DNA of 64,000 nt, from the NCBI GenBank assembly GCA_933228675.1, contig OW121741.1, forward strand, positions 17,566,271-17,630,270. The letters run 5' to 3'. Both the position numbers and the translations under genes were made by a program. The DNA is from Stomorhina lunata. Lineage: Eukaryota > Arthropoda > Insecta > Diptera > Rhiniidae. This document shows positions 23,901-35,481 of this stretch, piece by piece. Under the pieces are notes generated by a model. It ran no database searches. It was not told the DNA's origin and saw only the letters and a list, made by a program, of their open reading frames with translations. Position 1 is the stretch's first letter. Each line of letters opens with the position of its first letter.

Positions 23901-25240
23901 TTTTCTATCGAAAATTTTCTATAGAAAATTTTTTTATATATATAATTTTTAAGAAAAATTTAGAATTGAAAATTTTCTATAGAAAAATTTTATATCGAAG
24001 ATTTTCTATATAAAAATTTTATATCGAACGTTTGCTATAGCAAAATTTTGTATCGAAAATTTTCTATAGAAAAATTTTATGTCGAGAATTTTCTAAAGAA
24101 AAGTTTTATATGGAAAATTTTCTATAGAAAAATTTTATATCGAAGATTTTCGATATAAAAATTTTATATCGAACGTTTTCTATAGCAAAATTTTGTATCG
24201 AAAATTTTTCATAGAAAAATTCTATATCGAAAATTTTCTATAGAAAAATTTTATATCCAAAATCTTCTATAGAAAAATTTTATATCGAGAATTTTCTATA
24301 GAAACATTTTACATTGAAAATTTTCTATAGAAAAATTTTATATCGAAAATTTTTTATAGAAAAATTTTATATCGAAAATATTTTAAAGAAACATTTTATA
24401 TAAAACATTTTCTATAGAAAAATTTTATATTAAACATTTTCTATAGAAAAAGTTTATATCGAAAATTTTTTATAGAAAATTTTATATCGAAAGTTTTCTA
24501 AAGAACAATTTTACAACGAAAATTTTCTAAAGAACAATTTGACATCGAAAATTTTTTTAAGAAACATTTTGCATCGAAAATTTTATAGCAAATATTTTCA
24601 ATAAAAAAATTTTAAATCGAAAATTTTCTATAGAAAAATTTTCTATAGAAAAATTTTATATCAAATATTTTCTAGAAACTAATTTTATATCGAAAATTTC
24701 CTATTGAAAAACTCTATATCGAAAATTTTCTATAGACAAATTTTATATCATAAATTTTTTATAGAAAAATTTTGTATCGAATATTTTCTAGAAAATAATT
24801 TTATATCGAAAATTTCCTTTTGAAAATCTCTATATCGAAAATTTTCTATAAACAAATTTTATATCGAAAATTTTCTATAGAAAAATTTTATATCGAACAT
24901 TTTCTATAGAAAAATTTTATATCGAAATTTTTCTATAGAAAAATTTTATATCTATAGAAAAATTTTATATTGAAGATTTTCTATAGACAAATTTTATATC
25001 GAAATATCAAAAATATTTCATAAAAAAATTTTATATCGAAAATTTTCTATAGAAAAATTTTATATCGAAAATTTTCTATAAAAAATTTTATATCGAAAAT
25101 TTTCTATAAAAAATTTTTTATCTATAGAAAAATTTTATATCGAAAATTTTCTATAGAAAAATTTTTTATCGAAAATTTTTTATAGAAAAATTTTTTATCG
25201 AAGATTTTCTATGGAAAATTTTTATATCAAATTTTTTTTT
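20911..25240. repeat. 29-bp minisatellite array, about 149 units, homogenised core
   Basis: The unit is TATAGAAAATTTTTATAT followed by CGAAAATTTTC, 29 bp. The centre (about 22.1-23.88 kb, about 60 units) is almost invariant, while both flanks are strongly diverged, the picture expected from unequal exchange acting in the middle. Short higher-order repeats are visible through shared rare variants. AAAATATTTGTATCG recurs 145 bp apart (22461 and 22606). CGAAGATTTTC...CGAACG recurs 145 bp apart (23996 and 24141). A TATTTTCTAGAAA block near 24661 recurs 116 bp later. These are 5- and 4-unit duplications. Confidence 0.94.
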
Positions 25241-25964
25241 TTTTCATATCAAACTTTTTAGTATTTCTTATTAATCTATACTATTTTCTCTGAGATTCTA
25301 GAGCAGATAACTAAAGTTTTGTTTAAAAGATTAAATTCCATTTAAATATTTTGGCTATTGTTAGAAGAAGAAAGAAGTCAATGGCAGCAGCAATAACTTG
25401 CAACATTTTAAATATTGCCAGTAAATGTGGCAATTTGTTGCCAGATATGGAGATAAGAAAATCTGTAATAAAAATGAAGGATGAAAAACTAAAATTTTTA
25501 GTTTTATTTCAGCTTAAATCCAGAGAAATTCTTTTCATTTTCGCCTTGAATTTCAAATATCCATTAATTTTCCTTCTTTTTTGTTGCTTGTCGTTTTTGC
25601 AGTAGAATAAAAATATGTGTGAGACCACAATGCATTTGACAATGTATTGTAATGATATAAAAGATTCTCGGGTCAGTTTATGGTTCGTTGCAAATATGTA
25701 TTGGATGTCACTGACGGTGCATTTAAATGTTATTGAAAAAGTTTATGCAGCAAAAAGTTGTCGCAAATGGAAGCTACAGCCTAGAGGATGTGAAAAGTAG
25801 GGAAATTTTTAGTAAAGTTGTATAAAAAGTGACAAGTTAATAAAGTGAACATCAAGTTATAATATAAGTAATTAAGAGTTTTTATACGTTGGATAAAAAT
25901 AAGCTAATGGGTGTCCACAGAAAAATTATTGAGAAAAATAGAAATAAAAAAAAAACAGAAATAG
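25241..25964. other. unique island between two satellite arrays
   Basis: Less repetitive DNA with a pyrimidine tract and CAG at 25564-25603 (a splice-acceptor look-alike) followed by an ATG-initiated frame of 61 codons at 25615-25800. An overlapping upstream frame begins with TTG. I recognise no domain and see no donor site or companion exon, so a gene is possible but unsupported. Confidence 0.35.
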
Positions 25965-26685
25965 ACAAATTTTTGTAACGAAAATATTTGTATAGAAAAA
26001 TTTCTCTAACGAAAATTTTTCTATAGAAAAATTTCTCTAACGAAAATTTTTCTATAGAAAAATTTCTCTAACGAAAATTTTTCCATAGAAAAATTTCTCT
26101 AACGAAAATTTTTCCATAGAAAAATTTCTCTAACGAAAATTTTTCTATAGAAAAATTTCTCTAACGAAAATTTTTCTATAGAAAAATTTCTCTAACGAAA
26201 ATTTTTCTATAGAAAAATTTCTCTAACGAAAATTTGTCTATAGAAAAATTTCTCTAACGAAAATTTGTCTATAGAAAAATTTCTCTAACGAAAATTTGTC
26301 TATAGAAAAATTTCTCTAACGAAAATTTTTCTATAGAAAAATTTCTCTAACGAAAATTTTTCTATAGAAAAATTTCACTAACGAAAATTTTTCTATAGAA
26401 AAATTTCACTAACGAAAATTTTTCTATAGAAAAATTTCACTAACGAAAATTTTTCTATAGAAAAATTTCTCTGACGAAAATTTTTCTATAGAAAAATTTC
26501 TCTAACGAAAATTTTTCTATAGAAACTTTTTTCACGAAAATTTTTCTATAGAAAATCTTCGTTAAAAATGTTTCTATAAAAAAAAATTTCGTTAAAAAAA
26601 AATTTTCTTTAGAAAAATTTTCGTTAAAAAATTTTTGTTTAGAAAAATTTCGTAAAAAAATTTTTACTATAGAAAAATTTTCGAT
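25965..26685. repeat. 31-bp minisatellite array (CTCTAACG type), about 23 units
   Basis: The unit is TATAGAAAAATTTCTCTAAC followed by GAAAATTTTTC. It shares the CTATAGAAAAA core with the 15.7-kb and 20.9-kb arrays but has its own linker CTCTAACG. Variants (GTCTATAG triple, TTTCACTAACG triple) come in adjacent runs. The right end decays into CGTTAAAA units. Confidence 0.92.
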
Positions 26686-27783
26686 GTTTTGCTTGTTCTC
26701 ATATTCTGGCTAAGACTAAATTTTCATGCTACTTCGTCTGAAAAAAGAAGAAAATTTGAGAAACATTTCAATAGCGAAAGAAAAAAAAATTCTCCACTTA
26801 AATAGATTCGATTTAACCTCATGGAAAAGGGGAGTGAAAAATGCAATTTATTACGCATAAATTACCACAATTTTGTGGAATACCACACAATAGTGGCAAC
26901 TGTATTACTAATGTTGAGATATGACAAAAAGTTGAAAAAAGTATCGAAAGACTACAAAAAACTTATCGGAATAGTCATCATTTCGAGAAATATATAAGGA
27001 AATGAATATTTTTGGTAAGAAAAATTGTTTCTAGTAAAATAAATATTAAATGAGCTTCTATTTGTATTTTTTAAAATGCTTCAACATTTTATGGAATTTC
27101 CTTGTAGTTTTTTAGTCTACAAAAAATTGATGATATAAATTCTTATAGGAAGTTGTAGAAACCTTTAAAAAAGTATTGATTCTTGCTAAATAGATCATGA
27201 GCCAAGTATTGCAAATATTTAAAATTAGCTGTGGTCTAACCACAGAAGGACAGACAGAAAATAGCAACAAAAGAAAAATGCTGATACCTTTTTTTCTGCT
27301 TTAAATCTCACGTTTCATTCTGAAATAAAACTTTCCTATGTACAATATAAATGAATAAAGCAAAAAAATATTTGACCACTTACCATTAAAACTTAAATCC
27401 GGATGTCCACAGCTTTTTATTTAGTTCATTCCCTCGAAAGTTTATCATCAACTAGATAAAGCGAAAACAAAAGGGAAATTAAAACTTAGTAAAAACACGC
27501 ACAAAAGGCGTTAACTAATGTCCAGCATGTGAGACACATGCAAATACGTGGTCACACAGACATGCATAGAATCATATGTTGACTATCGTTGGATGTCTTT
27601 TTTATAACTTTTAGACTATTTTCCTAGTAAAACCATAACATTTTTTATGGTTTCATACGAAACAAATAATCATAACAACTGACCCCTTCCTCACTATCCG
27701 TATTTCTGCTGATTGGCGATAAATTTAGATTTATTTTAAGTCAACATGAATTAAAGTCAAATAGTTGTATTTTATAAAAAAAA
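26686..27783. other. unique AT-rich stretch, no gene seen
   Basis: No protein, RNA or clear repeat recognised. A small inverted word pair (ATGTGAGACACATG near 27525) is the only local structure. Confidence 0.5.
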
Positions 27784-28505
27784 CAGCTGTAACTGCGCGC
27801 GTTGCTGCTGCACCAATTTGAAGGAATTACATTAGAAACTTCCATCGACTCATGCGCAACAACTTTGCAAAAGATCACATCATGATCAAATGCACAATTT
27901 ACGACTTATCTAGCGAAAATTAGTCGTACCAACTTAAAACCTTCACCAGCTCATGAGCAACAACTTTGCTAAAGATAATAGCATTTTCAAATCACAGTTT
28001 ATGATTTAATTAATATTAAGTAATTTTCTGTGGCGCCACCTGTTGGGAATTGGTCATACTAACTTAGAAACCCTCGCCGGCTCATGCGAAACAATTTTGC
28101 CAAATATTGTAGCATGATGAAACTAATAGTTCACGATTAAATTCAATTTGAGCAATTTTTAGTGGCGCCATCTGTCGGCAGTTGTCATACCAACTAGGTA
28201 ATGTTCGTCGGTTTATGCGCAACAACTTTGCTAAAGATCATTATATGAGTTATAGAGTTTATACAATATACGGAAACTATATTTTACAACATGAATGTAA
28301 ATTTAAAAAATTTCCATGGATTTTATAAACTCAAAAACAAAACACTAATTTGTTGCAAAAAATGTGATAAATGAAGAACCGCTCGACCGATTTTGAGCAT
28401 ACTTCGCATAAATCATACACTAAATAGTCCAAATAAAGCCTAAACATTTGGTTTGGATTGGGCCTATTCTTGAGTTATAAAGTAGCAATGAAAAGTGGCA
28501 TTGAT
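27784..28505 (-). mobile_element. diverged Helitron copy with lost 5' end
   Basis: Homologous to the complete 570-bp Helitron from its 3' end (ACTGCGCGCGTTGCTGCTGC on the plus strand) through three TGGCGCCA modules to AGTGGCATTGATTT. The terminal CTAG is degraded to CTGT, and the 5' TCTATATATA end is replaced at 28505 by the (TCCG)n-family sequence TTTGTGCTGATATATG. It carries more copies of the GGCGCC/CATGCGCAACAACTTTGC module than the complete copy, showing that this module expands within the family. Confidence 0.68.
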
Positions 28506-28915
28506 TTGTGCTGATATATGTAACCTACGGAAGTCTTGGTTTTCTACCCACCTTAAAGTATACCAATAGACTAAGAATCACTTCACGTCATTCTGTCCGT
28601 TAGCCTGGACTTAAGTGTAAATCTTCTAATCAAAATATAGGTCGTATTTCTAAAGATAATTTAAAATTGGGACCATAACTATTGAAAATCGTCAAAATCG
28701 GTTTATTACACTATGGTAACTCCTACTTCCTAGAATTGATATTTTGGCCACAATATCAATATTTTTTTATGAATTTTAAGACAGATACTGCTTATGTAAA
28801 CAACAATCGTTGGAATAGATCCATATTTGACCATAGCTCTCATATAAACTCTTCTTTGTTGAAAGGCTCTAAATGAGACAGACATCACTAAAACACTCGT
28901 AAATCTGAAGACAGT
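28505..28915 (+). mobile_element. old, truncated copy of the (TCCG)n dispersed family
   Basis: Follows the copy at 32.1-32.9 kb in order: TTTGTGCTGAT, CAATAGACTAAGAATCAC, CTAAAGATAATTT, GACAGATACTGCTTATGTAA, TTTGACCATAGCTC, AATGAGACAGACATCACTAA. Divergence is much higher than between the two young copies, and the TCCG tract has collapsed to TCTGTCCGTTAG. Both outer ends are missing. Strand is arbitrary, set to match the 32.1-kb copy. Confidence 0.65.
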
Positions 28916-29132
28916 ACTTCCAAATAAATTACAAATATTGGAAAACGATAAAGAAAAAGGTCTTAGAAGAGCATTTCGCACCCTAGCGTCTACTTTACTT
29001 CTAAAAGTCTCACAATTCGTTTTGCTGGGACTTCTAAAGGCTTGTGGTATGACCTTCTTAAGATTTACTGATCGGTATATGTAAGGTTTATATTACCAAG
29101 ACTTGGGGCGAAAGCAAAATCAAATAAAAAAC
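28916..29132. other. short stretch with a segment shared with 3.4 kb
   Basis: GGTATATGTAAGGTTTATAT and GGGGCGAAAGCAAAATCAAA (29075-29125) resemble 3357-3420. It may be the end of an unnamed dispersed element. Nothing else seen. Confidence 0.4.
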
Positions 29133-29922
29133 AAGTAAGAAAGCGCTATAGTCGGTCAAGCCGATACCCTTCACCACTAAGGTCAAAGGTGTTATTTTTC
29201 CTGTGTAAAGACAAATATTTGCTAAATTTTGCCATCATACAAACATTTTCTCAAAACTTATATATTCAACCTGTTTCCGTCATTTGGACTCATATGAGAG
29301 CTAGGGTCAAATGTGGACCGATTATCTCGAAATTTGGCAGATTGATTACAGTTGTTACAAAAATTATGTATGCAGAAAATAGACTCAAAATTTCCATTAT
29401 CTTTAGATTTACGAGCGTTTTAGTGATTTTTTGTCTCATTTAGTGCGTTTTTAAAGAAGAGTTTGTATGGGAGCTATGGTCAAATGTGGACCGATTTCAA
29501 CAAAATTTAGTACAGTGGTTTTAGTTGACATAAGCAGTATTTGTTTTAAATTTCATGAAAAAATATTGATATTCGTGGCCAATATAGCAATTCCGGGAAG
29601 TGGGACCTATGGGAGGTACCATAAATAATGGACCGATTTTGACCAATTTCAATAGCCATGGTCCCATTATCAAAAAAAATGATCTGTGCCAAATTTCATC
29701 AAATTATCTTTAGAATTGCGACCTGTAGTTTGATTACAAGGTTTACATGGGGGTCCAGCCAGCCAGACGGACGGACGGACGGACATCGCTAAATCGACTC
29801 AGAAAGTGATTCTAAGCCTATTGGTATACTAAAAGGTGGGTCTAAGACAAGTATTTCTATGCGTTACAAACATCAGCACAAACTTATAATACCCTTTCCA
29901 CCTATGGTGGTGAAGGGTATAA
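29133..29922 (-). mobile_element. (TCCG)n-family dispersed repeat, young copy, 790 bp
   Basis: Runs from AAGTAAGAAAGCGCTATAGT to GTGGTGAAGGGTATAA. TACCCTTCACCAC near one end and GTGGTGAAGGGTA near the other form subterminal inverted repeats, and (GGAC)n near 29765-29785 is the internal tetranucleotide tract. It is nearly colinear with the 32.1-kb copy in opposite orientation. Open frames inside are shadows of the repeat, with no recognisable protein. I recall this kind of sequence from intergenic and intronic DNA of flies but do not assign a transposon class. No clear target duplication. Minus is relative to the 32.1-kb copy. Confidence 0.75.
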
Positions 29923-30093
29923 CAAACCTTGGTATAAATGAAACATACTAAAGCACTCGAACACTAAGTATCTTTTTCTATACGGCATTCTCCGGAAGGT
30001 ATCTACCATTGGGTGAACTGGGTGTACAAAGCGCTCAGTGAGTTCTTTTGGGAGGCTCCTGAAAGCATGCTGTACTATTTAACTATATGTCGG
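29923..30093. other. short unique stretch
   Basis: Somewhat richer in G/C (ACGGCATTCTCCGGAAGGTA). No feature identified. Confidence 0.4.
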
Positions 30094-30215
30094 ATTTCAT
30101 GTCAAGTAACCGAACTTTTGAAATCGATATTTATAAACTACTATCCAAATGGACTAACCTTAGTTTAAATTTTATTCAAATCGAATTTTAAAAGTTCGGT
30201 TACTTGACGTGAAAT
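30094..30215. repeat. 122-bp hairpin with about 35-bp arms
   Basis: The left arm ATTTCATGTCAAGTAACC...GAACTTTTGAAATCGAT (30094-30128) pairs almost completely with the right arm ATCGAATTTTAAAAGTTC...GGTTACTTGACGTGAAAT (30180-30215), leaving a loop of about 50 nt. It could be a tiny MITE or an inverted duplication. The arm length and fold would also suit a long-loop small-RNA precursor, but nothing in the sequence distinguishes these. Confidence 0.75.
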
Positions 30216-32144
30216 ATATATTTTATATTCTTTGGTCTTTTGATTTTTTACTTAAAGTCAGTCGCTCTTTTGTTGGTCTTTTGTAAAGAAAATGTTTATT
30301 TTGAGTTTATAAATATGTTTCCTATTTACACATGATGGGTTTAGAACAATCATAAATCATAGACCGGCTTAGTCTTGCTAAAAGTTACCACAATTTTATA
30401 TAATTCTTTTAGAAACAACGAGTTTAAAGGATTCTTTATTTTTGTCCATATCTTATCTAAATAGTAGAATGTTCGGTTGCAATAATCTTTCAAATTCTAT
30501 CAAATTATTCGAACTATATTTTTTAGATATTGAGCCGGTCTATTATACATATACATATGTATATGTGTGGTGTGTTCTAAAAAGTCCTATATTATTGGCA
30601 TGAGTATGTGTCTAAATTTTCTTTTATACACTTCCTTTAGGCATTAGTAAATACAAGTCTATTTTGTGCCACAAACAGTGAGTAAATTTTTTATGGTTCA
30701 TAACGCATGACTTGCCAGACAGTAAACACACACATATCTACAATACATGCATACCCAAAGTCTTATTGCTAAATTACAAAAGTGTTCGTGTGGAAATGTA
30801 AGAGTTTGTCAGTACTAAATAAACTTCTGGTAAAATTTTATTTTTATTTCTTCTTTCTCGATAGGTGTTTCTTTAACAGTTTTGTTGCTTTTTATTTACT
30901 GTTTTATTTTGTACTCATGATTTTTTATGGCTTGAACTACACAATTTGTAAATTAAGGTTTTTGTTGGTATTTAATAGTAACTTAAAAGTTTGGTGTTAG
31001 TAATAAAACTAGTTTTGAAATTAGAATAATATTCGCTCTAGTGTAAATTGAACTTCTTCGACTTTCAAAGTTAACTTCTTAAAAAGTCTTTAAATTGATA
31101 AAAGTTTTGAAGAGTATTCAAAATATTTTCCTTTTTTAAAAATGTAGAAAAGTGGCCTCTGTTATCCTTAAAAAGAAGATCCATACAAAAATATGTACAT
31201 AACCTAAAAAATTTTAACTTTAAGTATTAAACTTTACTATTGTATTTAAAGACTTCTTTCCTCGTTTTATGAATCCCATGCTTTTCAAGTATTTTGTGAC
31301 TTTATAAATGTAATGACATTGAATTTTTTAGGTTTTATGCTTGAAATAGCACAAAAAAAATATATAAATATTTTTTCAAAATTTATTCATAACACAAGAC
31401 ACATTTCCTTTGTTTTTATTATAGAGAAAAAATATTCTATATTTCTGTCAAATACATAAATAACATATACAAAGTATATTTTCACCTTGAAGCAAAAGAA
31501 TAATTTAATATTCATATTTTCATGTTATTATTAAAAAAAACAATAATCTTTGGGAAAACTATAATAAAAAAACTTAAATTCTTAAAATACATTTGACATC
31601 ACTAAAAAAATAAGTTGGTATTTTTTTATTTCGCAAAATACTCTAGTAAACATGAACGCCAAAGTTGAAATATCAAATTTCCATAAAATTTTCTGAAATT
31701 GTTTTACAAAAGTCTTAGACCGCCTTCTCAATTTAGAAATAAAACTGCAATTTTTAAACAGCCAAACAGTCACTAAAGAAAGAAACAAGTTTTCTCATAA
31801 AAATCACTTTTCTATTTACAAAAAAAAAAAAAAATTGTTTAGTCATAACTAAGATTTAAAAACGAATGAAAAGGAAATAATTTTGAAACATGCAGCGGCA
31901 TGTTTTTCGCAATCAATTCTTTGGGGCAAAAAATGATGAAGAATAAAAGGGGTTCAAGTTTGATAAAAGGGAAGGTGCCTAATAAATAGTATTAGTGTTA
32001 GTATATTAGTGTTAGTATTTATTTCTAGGCATACGTCCCTTTCCTTTACCAAATATTTATTGTTTATCCATTTTTTTTTTATTCCAACAATTGCCAGGAA
32101 GTAATCGCGTGCCTTAGCTCCACAATTACTTTTGTTTTATGTAA
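30216..32144. other. AT-rich unique stretch, no gene seen
   Basis: Includes an 18-bp palindrome CATATACATATGTATATG near 30550 and a short TTAGTA-like run at 31985-32022 (AGTATTAGTGTTAGTATATT). No protein or RNA feature supported. Confidence 0.5.
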
Positions 32145-32937
32145 TTATACCCTTCACCACCATAGGTGGAAAGGGTATTATAAGTTTGTGCTGATGTTTG
32201 TAACGCATAGAAATATTTCTCTTAGACCCACCCTTTTGGTATACCAATAGACTTAGAATCACTTTCTGAGTCGATTTAGCGATGTCCGTCCGTCCGTCCG
32301 TCCGTCCGGCTGGCTGGACCCCCATGTAAACCTTTTAATCAAACTACAGGTCGCAATTCTAAAGATAATTTGATGAAATTTGGCACAGATAATTTTTTTG
32401 ATAATGGAACCATGGCTATTGAAATTAGTCAAAATCGTTCCATTATTTATGGTACCTCCCATAGGTCCCACTTCCCGGAATTGCTATATTGGCCACAAAT
32501 ATCAATATTTTTTCATTAAATTTAAAACAGATACTGCTTATGTAAACTTAAATCACTGTACCAAATTTCGGTCCACATTTGACCATAGCTCCCATACAAA
32601 CTCTTCTTCAAAAACGCACTAAATGAGACAAAAAATCACTAAAACGCTCGTAAATCTAAAGATAATGAAAATTTTGAGTTTTTTTCTTGCATACATAATT
32701 TCTGTAACAACTGTAATCAATTTGCCAAATTTCGAGATAATCGGTCCACATTTGAGCCTAGCTCTCATATAAGTCCAAATGACGGAAACAGGTTGAATAT
32801 ATACGTTTTGAGAAAATGTTTGTATGATGGCAAAATTTAGCAAATATATGTCTTTATACAGGAAAAATAACACCTTTGACCTTAGTGGTGAAGGGTATCG
32901 TATGGTCGGCTTGACCGACTATAGCGCTTTCTTACTT
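32145..32937 (+). mobile_element. (TCCG)n-family dispersed repeat, young copy, 793 bp
   Basis: Begins TTATACCCTTCACCAC, has a (TCCG)6-like tract at 32283-32308 followed by GCTGGCTGG, and ends CGACTATAGCGCTTTCTTACTT. Base for base it is close to the reverse complement of 29133-29922, so the pair could form a stem of about 0.8 kb. Subterminal inverted repeats are TACCCTTCACCAC and GTGGTGAAGGGTA. There are no long conserved open frames, so it is non-autonomous or non-coding. A 28-bp fragment of the same family also occurs near 40573. Confidence 0.75.
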
Positions 32938-33874
32938 ATTTTTTTTATTACATTTTTGCCTTAAGTGTTAGATTCCATTACGAAGTTTTAAGAGGTGTTG
33001 GTACTATTTGTATCGTTTTTGTTAAATTTAGGTACATAAGTGGTTTTATGAAACATTCTGCTCTACTTGTCGTATGAGTAATATTTGTTACTTTTTAAAG
33101 TTTATAACACTCATACGTCATATGGTATACAAAATTCTAACTAACAAAAATTTTCCAATGCATAAAGAATCCTAGTCTGTTTCTAACTATTTTTGAAAAA
33201 CAATAACACAAACATACATAACACATTTTTTCCATTCTCAAGGTGAACAATATTTTTTCTTTTCCTATATTTAGTAACAATTATACGACTTTCTGATTTT
33301 TTCTCTAATAAAAACAAAGAAAACATGTTTTGCATTCGAAATAAATTTTTGCAAAATATTTATGCTATTTATTTTCCTATTTCTTCAAGCATGAAAACCT
33401 TAGAATTCAATGTCATTTGTATTGTAGGAGTAAAAAATTTGTATGCAAATAAAATAGAACAATGGAAAGGCTTGTACCCTAAATTAGTAGATATTTTTTA
33501 CAACTTTGCAGTTTTTTGCCTTTGAAGCATATTATTTTGTACACTTATTTCCCAGACAACATATCATTTTATGCTTAAGAAATCCTTTCTTTAGAAAACA
33601 AGTGTTATATTCTTTGAAAGCATATAATATTTTCATTTCTAAATTTATCCCATAATAATATTGAAAGAAAATATAAATCAAGGAGTTAGATGGCAAAAGA
33701 ACGTCATCTGTTGAATGGCAGTGAGTCATGAAAGCATAAAACTTTTTAGTTCAAATAAAACTTACAAAGTATTTATATATTTAATGGTATTTCTATCCAA
33801 CAAATGGTTGTCTAATAGAATCAAGTAATAATATAACACACACAGTAACAAAACTTATAGTAACTATATATAAA
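32938..33874. other. unique AT-rich stretch, no gene seen
   Basis: No recognisable protein, RNA or repeat. Short open frames only. Confidence 0.5.
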
Positions 33875-33989
33875 TTGGATTACAGAGACCGAATATTAAT
33901 ACTTTTAAAACAATATTTTCATATTTTAATCCATACAAAAACAATCATTGAAGTTTAAAAAATAATAAATAAATAAAGAGTACAGAGTG

Positions 33990-34301
33990 ACTACATTTTT
34001 TTGGCCCGATTTGGCATCATGCCATTATGGAAAAAAGGCACTTGGGTGGTACTCAAAGAATAATGTCATTTTTGTACCACGAGAGGCAAATCCACCTAAT
34101 TGTCCAGAACTTCGGCCTGTGGAAAGGTATTGGGCTCTGGTAAAAAAGGAATTGAAGAACACAGGAAAGATTTCCAAGAACATGTCCGATTTTAAGCGCA
34201 GCTGGAACACATGACCCAAAAAGGTACCAGAAGCAACTGTAAAATCTTTAATGGTAGGGTTTCCGAAAAAAGTCGATAATTTTGCAAAACCCGAGTACTA
34301 A
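33990..34301 (+). pseudogene. Tc1/mariner transposase C-terminal remnant (DD37E-type)
   Basis: The C-terminal part of a DDE transposase of the IS630/Tc1/mariner group, which cuts and rejoins transposon ends in the nucleus. Visible are the second catalytic Asp in the motif WPDLASCHY (codon at 34008-34010) and the catalytic Glu in RPVERYW (codon at 34122-34124). They are separated by 37 residues, the DD37E spacing first described in mosquito elements. NPPNCPEL precedes the Glu as in that group. The first catalytic Asp and the DNA-binding half are absent, and upstream in-frame stops show that similarity begins here. A TGA at 34212-34214 interrupts the frame, which then continues in frame to TAA at 34299-34301. 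It is a dead fragment carried inside the hAT-like element. No Tc1-type TIRs were found around it. Confidence 0.8.
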
Positions 34302-35446
34302 GTAAACATTTTAATGCTAAATGATTTTGTATAATATGTCATTATATTTGCGTATTTTGTAGAGTTTTTATATGAAAAGGTTTAATTTTTATTTAAGAAA
34401 ATCCAACTACAAATTTTATTTAGAGCACTCTTTATCCCTAAAGATTTTTAATTGTTCGAAAAATTTTGTATCGTTTTTCAATCCGATGAAAATAAAAAAT
34501 AAAAAAATCGTTTGGGATATTTATCAGTTCAAAATTATTTTCATCTTTTTTCATCCGATGAAAAAATTATTTAATAGAAAATATTCAAATTTTATTTCTG
34601 TAAATATTTGTCCTGGTTTCATTCATCATAATGTTCTTGCATAGATTAGGAAACTCCAAAAACTTTGAGCCAACTGCCGTAGCAGGGGGATTTCTCGCAT
34701 GATTACCCCTTGGAGTAGTATATTCTGTAATATTGTTTCTTTCCATTCTTAAAACATCGTGCTAAGTCGATGGGTGATGGGTCCAAAGTCACAAGCCACG
34801 TTTGTATAGCGAGCCGCTCGATCCGCTGCTGCCCGCTTGCAGCCGCAACTAACATGTTAAACAGACGCTGCATTTTCGTACTTTACCAAGTACAATTAAC
34901 TTAGACGGTTAGACCATATTCGTTGGAATGGCTCTAAGATAACTCCCTTTTATATTAGTCCTGACCTAGAATCCCACACGGGTTGTTTACCGCATCCAAA
35001 ACTAGGTTGCTAAGGTTTCTAGGATGTACCACGAGAAGGTTAGAGTGGGAATTGGATACTGTTCTTACCTGGTAGCTAGAGACGCCAGGCAATTCTGCAT
35101 CCTTTCATTCCCTATGCTCCACTGGGAGTCAAGAATGACAGAAGAAGATATATCCTGGTATAAAAAGTCTTTAGGACGTTTAAATAACAATAAATTCAAT
35201 TATTGTTGCAAATTTTATATTGAAATGGTTTTGCGAGTCAAAGAAACCACCAATAGTTCCATTAGGACTATTAGGTTTAACTTCGATGTCCTAAAATATT
35301 GATATTTAAATATATTATTATTAGATATTTAAAATTTTCATCATGAGAGATATTTATATTTCAAATATAAATCCCTCATTTTTATTCATCGATCGAAATG
35401 AAAATAAATTTTCATCGGCAATGATATTTATACTTGATTGATTTAA
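34302..35446. other. unassigned interior segment of the hAT-like element
   Basis: The first half is A/T-rich. The part from about 34640 to 35300 is clearly less A/T-rich (GAGCCGCTCGATCCGCTGCT, AATCCCACACGGGTTG) and therefore differs from all surrounding DNA, yet I recognise no protein or RNA in it. A plus-strand frame of 92 codons at 35024-35302 has no identifiable domain. Confidence 0.4.
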
Positions 35447-35481
35447 CCCTTCTGCTTTCCTTGGATTTGTGCCCTTTATAT

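Noticed and set aside
25351..25800. Two consecutive small frames with a splice-acceptor-like pyrimidine tract
   Set aside because: The first begins with TTG, the second is only 61 codons, neither has a recognisable domain and no donor site or second exon is evident. Kept only as a note on the unique island.
6150..26685. CRISPR-like regular repeats
   Set aside because: Repeats are directly adjacent with no unique spacers, have variable units and lie in animal-type DNA; they are satellites.
28682..29443. Several 60-85-codon open frames around 28.7-29.4 and 32.1-32.9 kb
   Set aside because: They recur as mirror images in the inverted copies of the same dispersed repeat and have no protein similarity; shadows of the repeat.
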